DNA of 64,000 nt from Hyphomicrobiales bacterium (GTDB lineage: Bacteria; Pseudomonadota; Alphaproteobacteria; Rhizobiales; Rhizobiaceae): NCBI GenBank assembly GCA_900473045.1, contig UCKS01000017.1, forward strand, positions 124,001 to 188,000, in the 5' to 3' direction. The translations under genes were made by a program, and so were the position numbers. The notes below the pieces were generated by a model. It saw nothing but the letters and a program-made list of their open reading frames with translations. It had not been told where the DNA came from and made no database searches. Positions 9,864 through 17,981 of this stretch are shown in pieces (position 1 is the first letter of the stretch; each line of letters begins with the position of its first letter).

Positions 9864-10435
9864 ATGGGCAATTGGATCCATCTGTGCATCGACATGCAGG
9901 CGATGTTCGCCGAGCAGACGCCGTGGCACGTCCCGTGGATGGCCGATGTGTCGCCGGCCATCATCGAGGTGACGGCTCGCCACCCGAAAGAACGATCTTC
10001 ACGCGTTTCATCCCGCCGGCGAAGGCCAGGGACGCGACGGGAATGTGGAAGTCATACTACGAAAAGTGGGACTCAATGACCCTCGAGCATATCGACCGCA
10101 GGCTTGTGGAGATCGTGCCTGAACTCGGACGGTTCACCCCACCTGCGCGCACGTTCGACAAGGCTACCTATTCGCCATGGGTCGACGGTCGCCTTCACCG
10201 CATTCTTCAGCATGAAGGCGTGAACACCCTTGCTTTTACCGGAGGTGAGACCGACGTCTGCGTGCCTGCTGCCGTTCTGGGAGCGGTCGATCTGGGATAT
10301 CGCGTCCTGTTGCTGAGCGACGCAGTCTGCAGCGGTGCCGACGAAACGCACGACGCCTCGCTCAAGCTCCTTGCCGATCGGTTTTCGGTACAGGTCGAGG
10401 TGCTCACGACCGAGGAATTCCTCGAGGCACTGTGA
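9864..10435 (+). pseudogene. Isochorismatase-like cysteine hydrolase with a frameshift
   Basis: Two frames together encode an isochorismatase-fold hydrolase. The first, from ATG 9864, gives MGNWIHLCIDMQAMFAEQTP with the catalytic-type aspartate in CIDMQ and runs to ARHPKE. The second, from about 9994, carries on RTIFTRFIPPA, the lysine region DKATYSPW and the nucleophile-type motif GGETDVCVPAAVLGA, ending EFLEAL at 10435. One missing base near 9994 (CCGAAAG for an expected CCGGAAAG) accounts for the break. All catalytic residues survive, so the lesion is recent or an error. Substrate unknown. Confidence 0.82.
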
Positions 10436-10541
10436 TCGAGCAGATCGGCGCGGACCCAACCTTCGTAATCTGTTGGCTGTTGCACAGCCACCGCAACGTC
10501 CGCCAGCGCGAGATTGTCCCGTGATGAAATTATGGTTTCGC

Positions 10542-11093
10542 TCAAGAAGGAACCTTCGGCCAAGAAAGAACCTTCCGCTCTGGAGGATCGACCTTTCTGA
10601 GCCTGAAGAAATACCTTCGGTCATCACCAGCGACGCACATCATGCCGGCGATCTCGCGTTCATCGATGCGGCGTAAGTAATCGGTGATGGGCTGGTTGTC
10701 GTAAATCATTGCAGCCGTCTCTCCGAAATCCGTCATCCGCGGCATTAGCGTCGCCGTCGGGGCCCGTGCCCGGACCACCTTCTGGAGATGCGAAAACCAG
10801 TTCCTAGCAATTGCCGTGCGCCCGAACCACGCGAAGCGGATCACCATCGCTATTGGAAGGTAGGCCGGATTGATCGCGACGAGGCGACCGGGCCGCCATT
10901 GAAAAAGGAGGGCGTCGGCCCTTAGATTAGCATGGAAGCGCTTTCCAAACCATTGCAGGTTCTCCAGAACGCCGTCGAGAGGGTGGTCGGACGGTATTCC
11001 GACGCCGCGCCAAAGCCCGACGATCTCCTCCGGCCGCAATGGCTGAAGCGTCTGGAACCACTCATGTCTGGCTTTCTGCAGATCGACGGTCAT
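10542..11093 (-). CDS. DUF4334 domain protein with N-terminal GXWXG motif
   Basis: A 183-residue protein with the two parts seen in this family: an N-terminal GXWXG domain (IVGLWRGVGIPSDHPLDG, about residues 24-41, then WFGKRF) and a C-terminal DUF4334 domain (AMIYDNQPITDYLRRID and GMMCVAGDDRRYFFRLR). The biochemical role is unknown. The ribosome site AGGAGGG lies 5 bases before the ATG at 11093. A weaker EcfG-like promoter precedes it. Its 3' end lies 106 bases from the convergent isochorismatase pseudogene. Confidence 0.82.
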   Translation of the reverse strand: MTVDLQKARHEWFQTLQPLRPEEIVGLWRGVGIPSDHPLDGVLENLQWFGKRFHANLRADALLFQWRPGRLVAINPAYLPIAMVIRFAWFGRTAIARNWFSHLQKVVRARAPTATLMPRMTDFGETAAMIYDNQPITDYLRRIDEREIAGMMCVAGDDRRYFFRLRKVDPPERKVLSWPKVPS

Positions 11094-11113
11094 CGTGTCC
11101 CTCCTGTCCGCTA

Positions 11114-11138
11114 AATGTCGGCTGCGCCCGGATGTTCC
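11114..11138 (-). promoter_or_regulatory. Weak EcfG/RpoE2-like promoter for the DUF4334 gene
   Basis: On the minus strand GGAAC, 16 bases, CATT; agrees with GGAAC-N18-TT but not with the G of CGTT. It stands 21 bases before the ATG at 11093. Confidence 0.35.
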
Positions 11139-11666
11139 GACCGACGCGGTTCGGATCAGGAGCTAGGCGGAACCAATCGCCTCTCTGTCCGTTTGGCGCG
11201 AAACTAGATGACGCTCAGTGAGCGCACGGAGATCGAGCATGCGGGATATCGCCGAAGTTCCGAACAGCAGCACAGACAGAGCAACGGCCTCACCTGGAAC
11301 GCAATTTACACAAGGCGGCAATCCCTCGTATTCGCACACGTCGGAGAAGGCACCGGAAACCTCAGAGCTTTCGAAGCCGTATTTGTCCGTCATGATGAAA
11401 CAGGCCCAGCAGGGCCGTGCTTGGTGACGCACGCTAGTGCCACCTTGACTAGGCCGCGTATAGCCTGCGTCCGCTGCATCAAGGCGGACTCCCGCTTGCC
11501 CATCATGATTTCCGTCGTTACCAATGAGCAGTCGCAGTCGTTACGCCGTCGTTGCACGCAAATTAGATTAAATCGATTTGAGCCTACGTTCAGATCTTGA
11601 TGATTGGGCGGGCTTTCACAATATCAAAGTCGATGCCTCGGAGAAGGCAGAAATGGGAGATGAAGC
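11139..11666. other. Gene-poor stretch
   Basis: Overlapping frames on both strands (minus 11163-11432, plus 11208-11600) compete for the same bases and neither shows a family pattern. The minus frame has a YEGLPPCVNCVPGEAVAL segment with a CxxC pair and could be a small protein, but there is no clear ribosome site. Nothing else is seen. Confidence 0.35.
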
Positions 11667-11963
11667 ATGCAAAGAGATGTTCATTGGAGCGTGCCACTGA
11701 ATGCACGGTTGCAGTCCGGAATGACGCGGATGTTTTCGAGCGTCTACGAGGCTTTGGATTTTCTTGAAAACGAGTGGCCGGTGAAGACGGGACACCGTTA
11801 CGAGAATGCGATAACAAGTTGCCGTGGCGCCCTGAATCGGACGACGCCTGCCGCTGTGGCAAGAGATGCCTTTGTGGGGGCCTGTTACGAGGCGGGAGTT
11901 AGCATCATGTCAGCAATGCCAACACACGTGGGGCCGACTGACCACCGCACGGGATTTCGGTAG
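11667..11963 (+). CDS. DUF982 domain protein
   Basis: A 98-residue protein with the DUF982 pattern: a YEALDFLENEWPVKTGHRYE block, then a cysteine helix (ITSCRGALNRTTPAAVARDA) and FVGACYEAGV. The family is abundant in multi-copy form on rhizobial replicons and has no established function. GGGAG stands about 8 bases before the ATG at 11667. It is monocistronic; the next plus-strand gene starts 287 bases later. Confidence 0.85.
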   Translation: MQRDVHWSVPLNARLQSGMTRMFSSVYEALDFLENEWPVKTGHRYENAITSCRGALNRTTPAAVARDAFVGACYEAGVSIMSAMPTHVGPTDHRTGFR

Positions 11964-12182
11964 TTTTCAGCTTTCCTCATGGTCACGGGCTGCGGTTAGA
12001 TTCGTGTGGAGCGGCGGCCGTTATAACTTGATGAGCATAAAAGCGCTGTTTACTCTTCCTCGTCATCACAGGCTTTCGCCTATCCTTGATGGGTTGCCAA
12101 AGCCCTCCCGGTCGTGGTCAGCGCGGCCCCGCTAATGCGCGGATTCTATGGCGCTTTCCGCGCGCACACGAACAACGATCCT

Positions 12183-12207
12183 GGAACTTTTTTCTTCCTC
12201 GTGGGTT
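12183..12207 (+). promoter_or_regulatory. EcfG/RpoE2-like promoter
   Basis: GGAAC, 16 bases, GGTT, 43 bases before the ATG at 12251; would drive the PepSY-like gene and the following 17M-like gene. Confidence 0.45.
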
Positions 12208-12250
12208 TCCTTGCCGTGGGTCATTTAACCATCCCCACAAGGAGAACCCA

Positions 12251-12571
12251 ATGAAAAAAATGCTCATCGCAACGGCGGCCATCGCCCTTTCTGCAACCTC
12301 GGTATTCGCACAGGGAACCAAGCCAGCAGCAAACCCTGACGGAGACACTCCTGCCGTCGCGACACCGTCTGAACAGAACACCACCGCACCCGTCGAAGGT
12401 GCGAACAGCTTTACCGAAGGCCAGGCCAAGGATCGCATCGTCGAAGCTGGTTATGCCGATGTCGCTGACCTGAAGCTTGACGACAAGGGTGTCTGGCAGG
12501 CCAAGGCGACCAAGGACGGCAAGTCCGTGATGGTGTCGTTGGACTACCAGGGCAACATCGTCGCCAAGTAA
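12251..12571 (+). CDS. PepSY-like periplasmic protein
   Basis: A 106-residue exported protein. Residues 1-22 form a classical signal peptide (KKMLIATAAIALSATSVFA, cut after A-Q), followed by a Pro/Thr/Ala-rich spacer and a C-terminal half with the PepSY-like pattern: AKDRIVEAGYADVADLKLDD, then GVWQAKATKDGK and VSLDYQGNIVAK. PepSY modules are thought to sit in the periplasm and bind or inhibit proteases or ligands; the partner is unknown. AAGGAG lies 6-7 bases before the ATG. It is followed after 33 bases by the 17M-like gene, likely in one operon with an EcfG-like promoter. Confidence 0.78.
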   Translation: MKKMLIATAAIALSATSVFAQGTKPAANPDGDTPAVATPSEQNTTAPVEGANSFTEGQAKDRIVEAGYADVADLKLDDKGVWQAKATKDGKSVMVSLDYQGNIVAK

Positions 12572-12604
12572 GCGGTCCAAAACAATAACGAGGAGAAAAA
12601 CACC

Positions 12605-13219
12605 ATGACGAAGACAGAAACAGGTCTTTTTGACCACTATTCCGATGCAGCCTCGGCAGTCGACCAGCTAAAGGCAGCGGGCATTCCGGACAGCGACATC
12701 AGCATCGTCTCCAACAATTCGGATGGACGCTACAAGGACAATGACAATGATGTTGCCGAAGATGCAGGCACGGGCGCTGGCATCGGTGCTGCCGTCGGCG
12801 GCGTCGGTGGTTTGCTGACTGGCCTCGGCATCATGGCGATCCCAGGCGTCGGCCCCGTTGTTGCCGCGGGTTGGCTAGCGGCCACGGCTGCTGGCGCAGT
12901 CGCTGGCGCGGTCGTTGGTGGTGCGGCGGGCGGTATCGTCGGTGCACTGACAGATTCAGGGGTCGATGAGCGCGATGCTCATGTCTATGCCGAAGGCGTG
13001 CGCCGTGGCGGCACCCTGGTGACGGCCAAGGTCGATGATGCCCGTGCCTCGGAGGCTCAAGCCATTCTCCAACGCTCGAATTGGGTCGATCTTCCGACCC
13101 GCCGGACGGCATATGAAGGGCAGGGCTGGACGTCCTTCGACGACACGGCTGACCCCTATTCGCAGGCGGAAATCGATGCCGAGCGCGCGCGTTATGCGGG
13201 CCGGGCGTCGTCTGTCTAG
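12605..13219 (+). CDS. General stress protein 17M-like protein with glycine-zipper membrane segment
   Basis: A 204-residue protein. Residues 1-50 match the 17M-like domain (GLFDHYSDAASAVDQLKAAG and IPDSDISIVSN). Residues about 57-115 form a long Gly/Ala-rich hydrophobic hairpin (GAGIGAAVGGVGGLLTGLGI continuing to VVGGAAGGIVGAL), a glycine-zipper that probably inserts in a membrane. A second alpha/beta unit follows (DERDAHVYAEGVRRGGTLVT). Rhizobial homologues are linked with osmotic, desiccation or heat stress. ACGAGGAG precedes the ATG. It sits in an apparent operon with the PepSY-like gene and is followed by a hairpin at 13245. Confidence 0.82.
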   Translation: MTKTETGLFDHYSDAASAVDQLKAAGIPDSDISIVSNNSDGRYKDNDNDVAEDAGTGAGIGAAVGGVGGLLTGLGIMAIPGVGPVVAAGWLAATAAGAVAGAVVGGAAGGIVGALTDSGVDERDAHVYAEGVRRGGTLVTAKVDDARASEAQAILQRSNWVDLPTRRTAYEGQGWTSFDDTADPYSQAEIDAERARYAGRASSV

Positions 13220-13244
13220 CATTCAACTCATCCAACAGCTAAGG

Positions 13245-13265
13245 ACGGGGCCCGGTCGGCCCCGT
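13245..13265 (+). terminator. Terminator-like hairpin after the 17M-like gene
   Basis: ACGGGGCC and GGCCCCGT form a perfect 8-base stem around CGGTC, 25 bases after the stop. The T tail is poor (TTCG), so efficiency is doubtful. It also lies just beyond the 3' end of the convergent receiver gene. Confidence 0.45.
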
Positions 13266-13304
13266 TCGCATGTCATGTACAGCGGGCGAGCGAAATTCCC
13301 AGTG

Positions 13305-13667
13305 TCAACCGGCCGCGAGGGCTCGCTTCAGCGCCGCGATGACTTCTTCCGGCATAGCTGGCTTGGACAGGTATTCCCCGTTGGAGAACGCGGGTTCTTC
13401 GTCGGCGAGCGAAGCCGTTTCGCCAGAGTATACGACGAAGGGAATCTGCTGGTTCGTGAGGTGACGAACCACCGCAGTACACAGACCGTCCGAAAGCCGG
13501 GGGTCAACGATTGCCGTCGATGGAGTGTTGACCTCCAGCCACGCAACAGCATCAGCGCAAGTCGTTAGGGTTACGACGTCGCCATAGCCGTGCTCCTCCA
13601 AAAGCCCCTCAAGATCCATGGCGATAAAAGGTTCGTCTTCCAGCAGCAGTATGCGATTGGCCATCAT
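13305..13667 (-). CDS. Single-domain response regulator (receiver)
   Basis: A 120-residue stand-alone CheY-like receiver. The acidic pair E10-D11 is in LLLEDEP, the phospho-acceptor D55 in AIVDPRLSDG, the Ser switch in VVYSGE and the conserved lysine in YLSKPAMP. There is no output domain, so it would act as a phosphate sink or by protein contact. VDxxLxDG-type receivers of this sort are typical partners of HWE/HisKA2 kinases in alphaproteobacteria. No kinase is adjacent; the only one in the window, at 14997, is decayed. Divergent from the second receiver gene at 13797. Confidence 0.87.
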   Translation of the reverse strand: MMANRILLLEDEPFIAMDLEGLLEEHGYGDVVTLTTCADAVAWLEVNTPSTAIVDPRLSDGLCTAVVRHLTNQQIPFVVYSGETASLADEEPAFSNGEYLSKPAMPEEVIAALKRALAAG

Positions 13668-13742
13668 TCTTTCTCACGTAGGTTTACTTGCCATATACCC
13701 AAGCGAGCATCGTTGTCACGTGGCGGAAAGTTACAAGCTGTC

Positions 13743-13767
13743 GGAACTAAACCGATTTGCAGAAGTT
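13743..13767 (+). promoter_or_regulatory. EcfG/RpoE2-like promoter
   Basis: GGAAC, 16 bases, AGTT, 29 bases before the ATG of the receiver gene at 13797. Confidence 0.5.
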
Positions 13768-13796
13768 CACGGGAATGATCTCTGGCGAATGGCATC

Positions 13797-14162
13797 ATGC
13801 AAAGTTCTGAAAAACGCGTTCTGGTTGTTGAAGATGAACCTCTGCTTATGATGATGGCGGTCGACATCGTCGAGGGCATCGGGCTGGAGACAATCGAGGC
13901 GACGGACGCTCAAGACGCAATAATGATCCTTGAGGCCAGAACCGACATCGCGGTCGTCCTGACGGATGTCGAGATGCCGGGCACGATGAACGGGCTGATG
14001 TTGGCCGCCTCGGTTCGCAAAGGATGGCCGCTCATTGGAATCATTGTCGTCTCGGGTCGGGTGACGATCGGCGCGGCCGACATCCCGGATGACGGCGTTT
14101 TCTTTCCAAAACCCTACAACGCAGAAGCCCTTGCGACGGCTGTTCGGGGATTGGCCGCGTAG
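13797..14162 (+). CDS. Single-domain response regulator (receiver)
   Basis: A 121-residue receiver with E12-D13 in VVEDEPLLMM, phospho-acceptor D57 in LTDVEMPG, the Ser position in IVVSGR and lysine in FPKPYN. The LTDVEMPGTMNGLMLA stretch is typical of stand-alone receivers joined with hybrid PAS kinases in rhizobia. It has no output domain. The EcfG-like promoter in front suggests stress-linked expression, and the decayed hybrid kinase 835 bases downstream is a plausible former partner. Confidence 0.87.
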   Translation: MQSSEKRVLVVEDEPLLMMMAVDIVEGIGLETIEATDAQDAIMILEARTDIAVVLTDVEMPGTMNGLMLAASVRKGWPLIGIIVVSGRVTIGAADIPDDGVFFPKPYNAEALATAVRGLAA

Positions 14163-14262
14163 CGGAACGACGCAAGGCGGAGTAACATCAACAATACGGC
14201 GCTTGCACAATGGTCGAAACGCTAGGTAGTTCGTGAGGGCAGGCATGCGCATAGATGCCGCG

Positions 14263-14445
14263 CTAGCCCCCGCCTGGTGAAACGCTTTCGTCTTCGCGAT
14301 CCGGAAGTGCTCCGGTTCCGGGGGTCTTGCTCTCGTCGGTTAGATGTTTGGTGGCATGGGGGCCGGCGGCTGGCAGGTCCTGTCCATCGACCGGATTTTT
14401 TCCGGTTTCTTCGATCGCCTGCTGGGCCTTTTTATCATCGCTCAA
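14263..14445 (-). CDS. Small acidic hypothetical protein
   Basis: A 60-residue hydrophilic protein starting MSDDKKAQQAIEETGKNPVD with a Pro/Gly/Asp/Glu-rich, probably disordered remainder ending VSPGGG. No catalytic motif or membrane segment is seen. Proteins with this composition are common among rhizobial stress-induced genes, and the EcfG-like element 30 bases before the ATG supports that it is a real gene. Function unknown. Confidence 0.6.
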   Translation of the reverse strand: MSDDKKAQQAIEETGKNPVDGQDLPAAGPHATKHLTDESKTPGTGALPDREDESVSPGGG

Positions 14446-14474
14446 TTTGATAATCCTTTTCTTGTCCCAGACGA

Positions 14475-14499
14475 AATTCGCAAGGCAGTTGATAGTTCC
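14475..14499 (-). promoter_or_regulatory. Weak EcfG/RpoE2-like promoter
   Basis: On the minus strand GGAAC, 16 bases, AATT (fits GGAAC-N18-TT), 30 bases before the ATG at 14445. Confidence 0.35.
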
Positions 14500-14535
14500 G
14501 AAACTGTGTGCGCACGACGTGGAATCCAGTATCGC

Positions 14536-14835
14536 TCAAAGACGGTCGATTTGGCTGGCACGTGCGACGAGTTCGTCTTGGCGAAAGCGCGCTTCGAGCT
14601 CCTCGCGGTAGGTAGACCAGAAGGAACGGTCGAGATGGTCCGTCATCACCTCGACGATGACGATACGATCGCGTTCCACGTCGCCATCATCATTCCACAG
14701 ACCTTCCGCGGGGGAATCGAGGTGCAGAGTGACCCCGCCGAATTTCGCTGTGAGTTCGTTCCGGACCCTGCTTAGGTTCTCCCGGTTCGGGCCGGAGTCA
14801 GTGATGGGGATGAGGATTTCGACGAGGTAAGCCAT
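14536..14835 (-). CDS. Small hypothetical protein
   Basis: A 99-residue protein starting MAYLVEILIPITDSGPNREN with an alternating strand-helix pattern (FGGVTLHLDSPAEGLW, then RDRIVIVEVMTD) resembling a ferredoxin-like alpha/beta fold. I know of no functional assignment. The ATG at 14835 is chosen because AAGAGG stands 9 bases before it and the N-terminus then begins with a strand; the upstream extension to 15012 is low-complexity and overlaps the PAS kinase. An EcfG-like element ends only 7 bases before this start, which would make a leaderless or near-leaderless message. Confidence 0.65.
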   Translation of the reverse strand: MAYLVEILIPITDSGPNRENLSRVRNELTAKFGGVTLHLDSPAEGLWNDDGDVERDRIVIVEVMTDHLDRSFWSTYREELEARFRQDELVARASQIDRL

Positions 14836-14842
14836 GACACCA

Positions 14843-14867
14843 AACCTCTTCGCTTGATGAAGGTTCC
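14843..14867 (-). promoter_or_regulatory. EcfG/RpoE2-like promoter overlapping the ribosome site
   Basis: On the minus strand GGAAC, 16 bases, GGTT. The -10-like part lies 8 bases from the ATG at 14835, so a transcript from it would begin at or next to the start codon. Confidence 0.35.
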
Positions 14868-14996
14868 CGAAAGCAGGCACATCTGGCTCACTTTGGATCA
14901 GTGGACCGTGTGAACGCCGTAGAGCGGGGCTTGTTGTCGGGGTGGAACGACCTAAGTTCCTAGCTGAGTTGACGGCCAAACCGTCTAACGAGGGGA

Positions 14997-16151
14997 ATGA
15001 CGATGAGTGCAAACGTGACCACGCTCCAGACCGACGGGCTGGACGGCCAATATCGGTTGCTCGGCGACGCCATCACCGACTACGGAATCTATATGCTCGA
15101 TCCGGATGGGCACGTCAGTAGCTGGAATTCGGGTGCCAACCGCTTCAAGGGCTATACGGAAGCTGAGATCCTGGGCGAGCACTTCTCGCGCTTCTATACG
15201 CCTGAAGACCGGGAAGCCCGCGTTCCGCAGCGGGCATTGGCGACTGCAGCGAACGAGGGGCGTTTCGAGGCTGAGGGCTGGCGAGGATGGCGAACGTTTC
15301 TGGGCTCATGTCGTGATCGACGCCATCCGCGATCCCGGCGGGAAGCTTATAGGATTCGCCAAGATCACCCGCGACCTGTCTGAACGTAAGATTGCGGAAG
15401 AAGTGCTCAGGCGTAGCGATGAACAATTTCGGCTCCTGGTGCAGGGCGTCACCGACTAAGCGATCTACATGCTGACGCCTGAAGGCGAAGTGTCGAGCTG
15501 GAACCCAGGCGCGCAGCGCATCAAGGGATATGAGCCAAGCGAGATCATCGGGCAACATTTCTCGCGGTTCTACACGCAGGAGGATCGTGCAACCGAGCTG
15601 CCTCAAAAGGCGCAGGAGATCGCGGCGAAGGAAGGTCGTTCGAGAAGGAAGGCTGGCGAGTGCGCGAGGACGGGACGCGCATTTGGGCGAGCGTCATCAT
15701 CGATGCGATCCATGCTGAAGACGGGTCGCTGATCGGCTGCCAAAGTGACGCGCGACGTCACCGAGAAGCGGCAAGCTCAGGAAGCCCTTGAGCGCGCGCA
15801 GCAGGAACTCTTTCAGGCTCAGAAGATGGAGGCGGTCGGCCAACTGACGGGCGGGATTGCCCACGACTTCAACAATCTTTTGACTGCGGTTCTGGGAAGC
15901 TTGGAAATCGCCAAGAAGCGGGCCTCGTACCGGACGTCATCATCACCGACCAGGCGATGCCAGAGATGACCGGCGCGGATTTGGTCGCACGCGTGGCGGA
16001 TCTCTATCCGGAAAGTCCGGTCATACTCGCCACCGGTTATGCGGAGCTGCCGAACGGCGTAGGCGTCGGGATACAGAGACTGGCGAAGCCCTTCATGCAG
16101 CAGCAATTAAACGAGGCGTTGATGACAGCACTTGGAGGCGAAGACACTTAG
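14997..16151 (+). pseudogene. Decayed hybrid histidine kinase (PAS-PAS-HisKA-[deleted]-receiver)
   Basis: Pieces of one protein in changing frames: first PAS (DYGIYMLDPDGHVSSWNSGA), a frameshift near 15282, PAC region (WAHVVIDAIRDPGGKLIGFA), then TAA at 15457-15459 where the second PAS copy should have tyrosine (VTD-Y-AIYMLTPEGEVSSWN), another lost base near 15640, two lost bases near 15740, then the phospho-acceptor H-box ([20 protein letters not shown]). After EIAKKR the sequence jumps directly to the second half of a receiver ([20 protein letters not shown]), so the ATP-binding domain and the receiver front are deleted. At least five lesions: not an active gene. Confidence 0.9.
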
Positions 16152-16240
16152 GCCGACCAGTCCGATTAGATCGGGCGGGGAATTGCGTTTGGTCCGAAGC
16201 GTCGGCGACAAGCATGCTGGGTGCCGCCGACACTATAGCT

Positions 16241-17467
16241 TCAATGGCCGTTCAGGACGAGGGTCTGGACCGGAAGCAGCATGGCCTGCATGCGCAGGAT
16301 CATCGCATGCACGAGACCGACAGCATCGACGACATGGAGGTACACCCATTTCAGGGTGCCAATGTCGGGGTCGGCAAGGGCATCGTGGTTGTTGGTATAA
16401 GCATTGGCGATGCAACTGCTGCCGGGCGGCACGCCGTCGAGGCCGCCGGGATAGAGCGGCTGCAGGAACACGGTGAGCGTCCCAGGTTGGGCCATCTGCT
16501 GAACATCGATCAACTGGTCGGTTGGCCGCAACTGCCCTGCCGCTATCACGTCCTGAACCTCGGTCACGACGAGCGGGATGATGGTGAAGGGCTTGCCGAT
16601 GCAGGTTGCCTCGGCGATCATGCCGGGCTTCATCACCTGCGCCTCGATCTGTCCGAAACCAGCGATCAGGTTGCCGCGCCCGGCCTGCTCGGGCACGAGA
16701 ATACCTGCCGGACGGATCATGGTGTTTACGACATCGCCGACGCGCAGCGTAAACTGCTGGACGGTTCCGGCGATGCCGGCGTGCACCGTCGTCTTGTCTA
16801 GCTCAACCTGCGCCTGCGCCAATGCTGCTTCGGCGCTGGCCTTTTGGGCCGGCAGGAGGGTCGCAATCTTGGTTTCCAACGTCGCCTTTGTGGCGATGGT
16901 CACGGCCACGGCGCTTCTGCGACCCTCAATCGTGGTTGCGAGACGTTCCACCTCGCGCCGGGAAACGGCGTCGCTTTTCAGGAGCTGGGCTTTCATATCG
17001 TATTCGTCGATAGCAGTCTGCAAGGCGCTTTGAGCTTCACTGATCTGAGCATCGGCCGTTATGAGTTCTGTCTTGGTCACCGTCATTTCGGCATCAAGCT
17101 CGGCAATCTGGCGGCGCGCGGTTTCGATCGCGGCCTCCTGCTGGGCACCGTCCAGCCGGAAGAGTGGATCGCCGGCGGCGACCTTCTGGTTCAACCCGAC
17201 ATAGACTTCGTCAACGCGACCGACAGATTCCGGCAGGATTGTCACTGTGCGGAAGATCGCCGTGACGCTCTTGGTCGAAGGGTGAAAGTAAAAGATCATG
17301 GTGATCAGTGAAACCGTCAGCAGTAGACAGGCGGTGATGCCCCATCTCAGCTCGTACCACATCGTATAGAGCGTGATGTCGACACCGATCCTCTTGCCCT
17401 GGCCGTAGCGGCGGAAGAGGTAGTCCGGGAAGATCGTCAGCATAGAGCACAGGATCAATTCAAGCAT
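16241..17467 (-). CDS. HlyD/EmrA-type membrane fusion (adaptor) protein
   Basis: A 408-residue periplasmic adaptor. One membrane segment lies at about residues 43-63 (ITACLLLTVSLITMIFYF). A biotinyl-lipoyl-like half (VGRVDEVYVGLNQKVAAGDP) is followed by a long coiled-coil (QQEAAIETARRQIAELDAEM onwards to about 225), the second lipoyl half (TTVHAGIAGTVQQFTLRVGD) and a beta-barrel region. It would link an inner-membrane exporter to the outer membrane, but no transporter gene is next to it. It follows the small membrane protein gene by 2 bases. This pair resembles yibH/yibI-like arrangements. Confidence 0.82.
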   Translation of the reverse strand: MLELILCSMLTIFPDYLFRRYGQGKRIGVDITLYTMWYELRWGITACLLLTVSLITMIFYFHPSTKSVTAIFRTVTILPESVGRVDEVYVGLNQKVAAGDPLFRLDGAQQEAAIETARRQIAELDAEMTVTKTELITADAQISEAQSALQTAIDEYDMKAQLLKSDAVSRREVERLATTIEGRRSAVAVTIATKATLETKIATLLPAQKASAEAALAQAQVELDKTTVHAGIAGTVQQFTLRVGDVVNTMIRPAGILVPEQAGRGNLIAGFGQIEAQVMKPGMIAEATCIGKPFTIIPLVVTEVQDVIAAGQLRPTDQLIDVQQMAQPGTLTVFLQPLYPGGLDGVPPGSSCIANAYTNNHDALADPDIGTLKWVYLHVVDAVGLVHAMILRMQAMLLPVQTLVLNGH

Positions 17468-17469
17468 GG

Positions 17470-17919
17470 TCAGATCCCTCCGCCATGGGTGTCGGTGCGG
17501 ACCACGGGTTCCGGCAGAGACGCCGGCTCCCTGTGTTCGATCGGTCCCGGATTATCGATCTCCTCGTCAACGGTGGGTCTACCGGAGAGTTTCGCCAGCG
17601 AATCCGCAATCGAGTAGATCGGGGTCGAGAAATCCGGAATATGGACGAAGGCGAGCAGCAGACCAGCGATCCAGAACAGGTGATTGTGGGTGAACAGCGA
17701 GATCAGCGCCAGAACGGCGACGATCTCCATCTGCACCTTGCTGGTGCGATGCGCCATGCGTTCAGGCACGGCGTGCAACTGGAAATACAGGTTGCCGATG
17801 ACCAGGACGATCACGATCAGGAAGATGATTACCCCGACAAAGAGATAGTCCGTCTGCCCCGGCGCCGTGACGAATGGGGGTAAGTGTTCAATCGCTGCCG
17901 GGTGTATCGTATCGGCCAT
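17470..17919 (-). CDS. Small inner-membrane protein paired with the HlyD adaptor (DUF3302/YibI-like)
   Basis: A 149-residue protein with two clear membrane helices (YLFVGVIIFLIVIVLVIGNL at about 25-44, and VAVLALISLFTHNHLFWIAG continuing to about 92) and a Pro/Glu-rich cytoplasmic tail. The first helix ends in YFQLHAVPERMAHR, like YibI/DUF3302 proteins. The order with the downstream HlyD gene, just 2 bases apart, supports a shared export or envelope role. AAGGAG lies 9 bases before the ATG at 17919. Family name tentative. Confidence 0.65.
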   Translation of the reverse strand: MADTIHPAAIEHLPPFVTAPGQTDYLFVGVIIFLIVIVLVIGNLYFQLHAVPERMAHRTSKVQMEIVAVLALISLFTHNHLFWIAGLLLAFVHIPDFSTPIYSIADSLAKLSGRPTVDEEIDNPGPIEHREPASLPEPVVRTDTHGGGI

Positions 17920-17981
17920 GCAAGCTGCTCCTTCGGGTCGACGACTGGGTGATTATGAGTACACAACAAATCGACAGATGC

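Noticed and set aside
13305-14162. Two neighbouring receiver genes as a phosphorelay system
   Set aside because: No kinase or phosphotransferase gene adjoins them; the only kinase is decayed. Kept as separate receivers.
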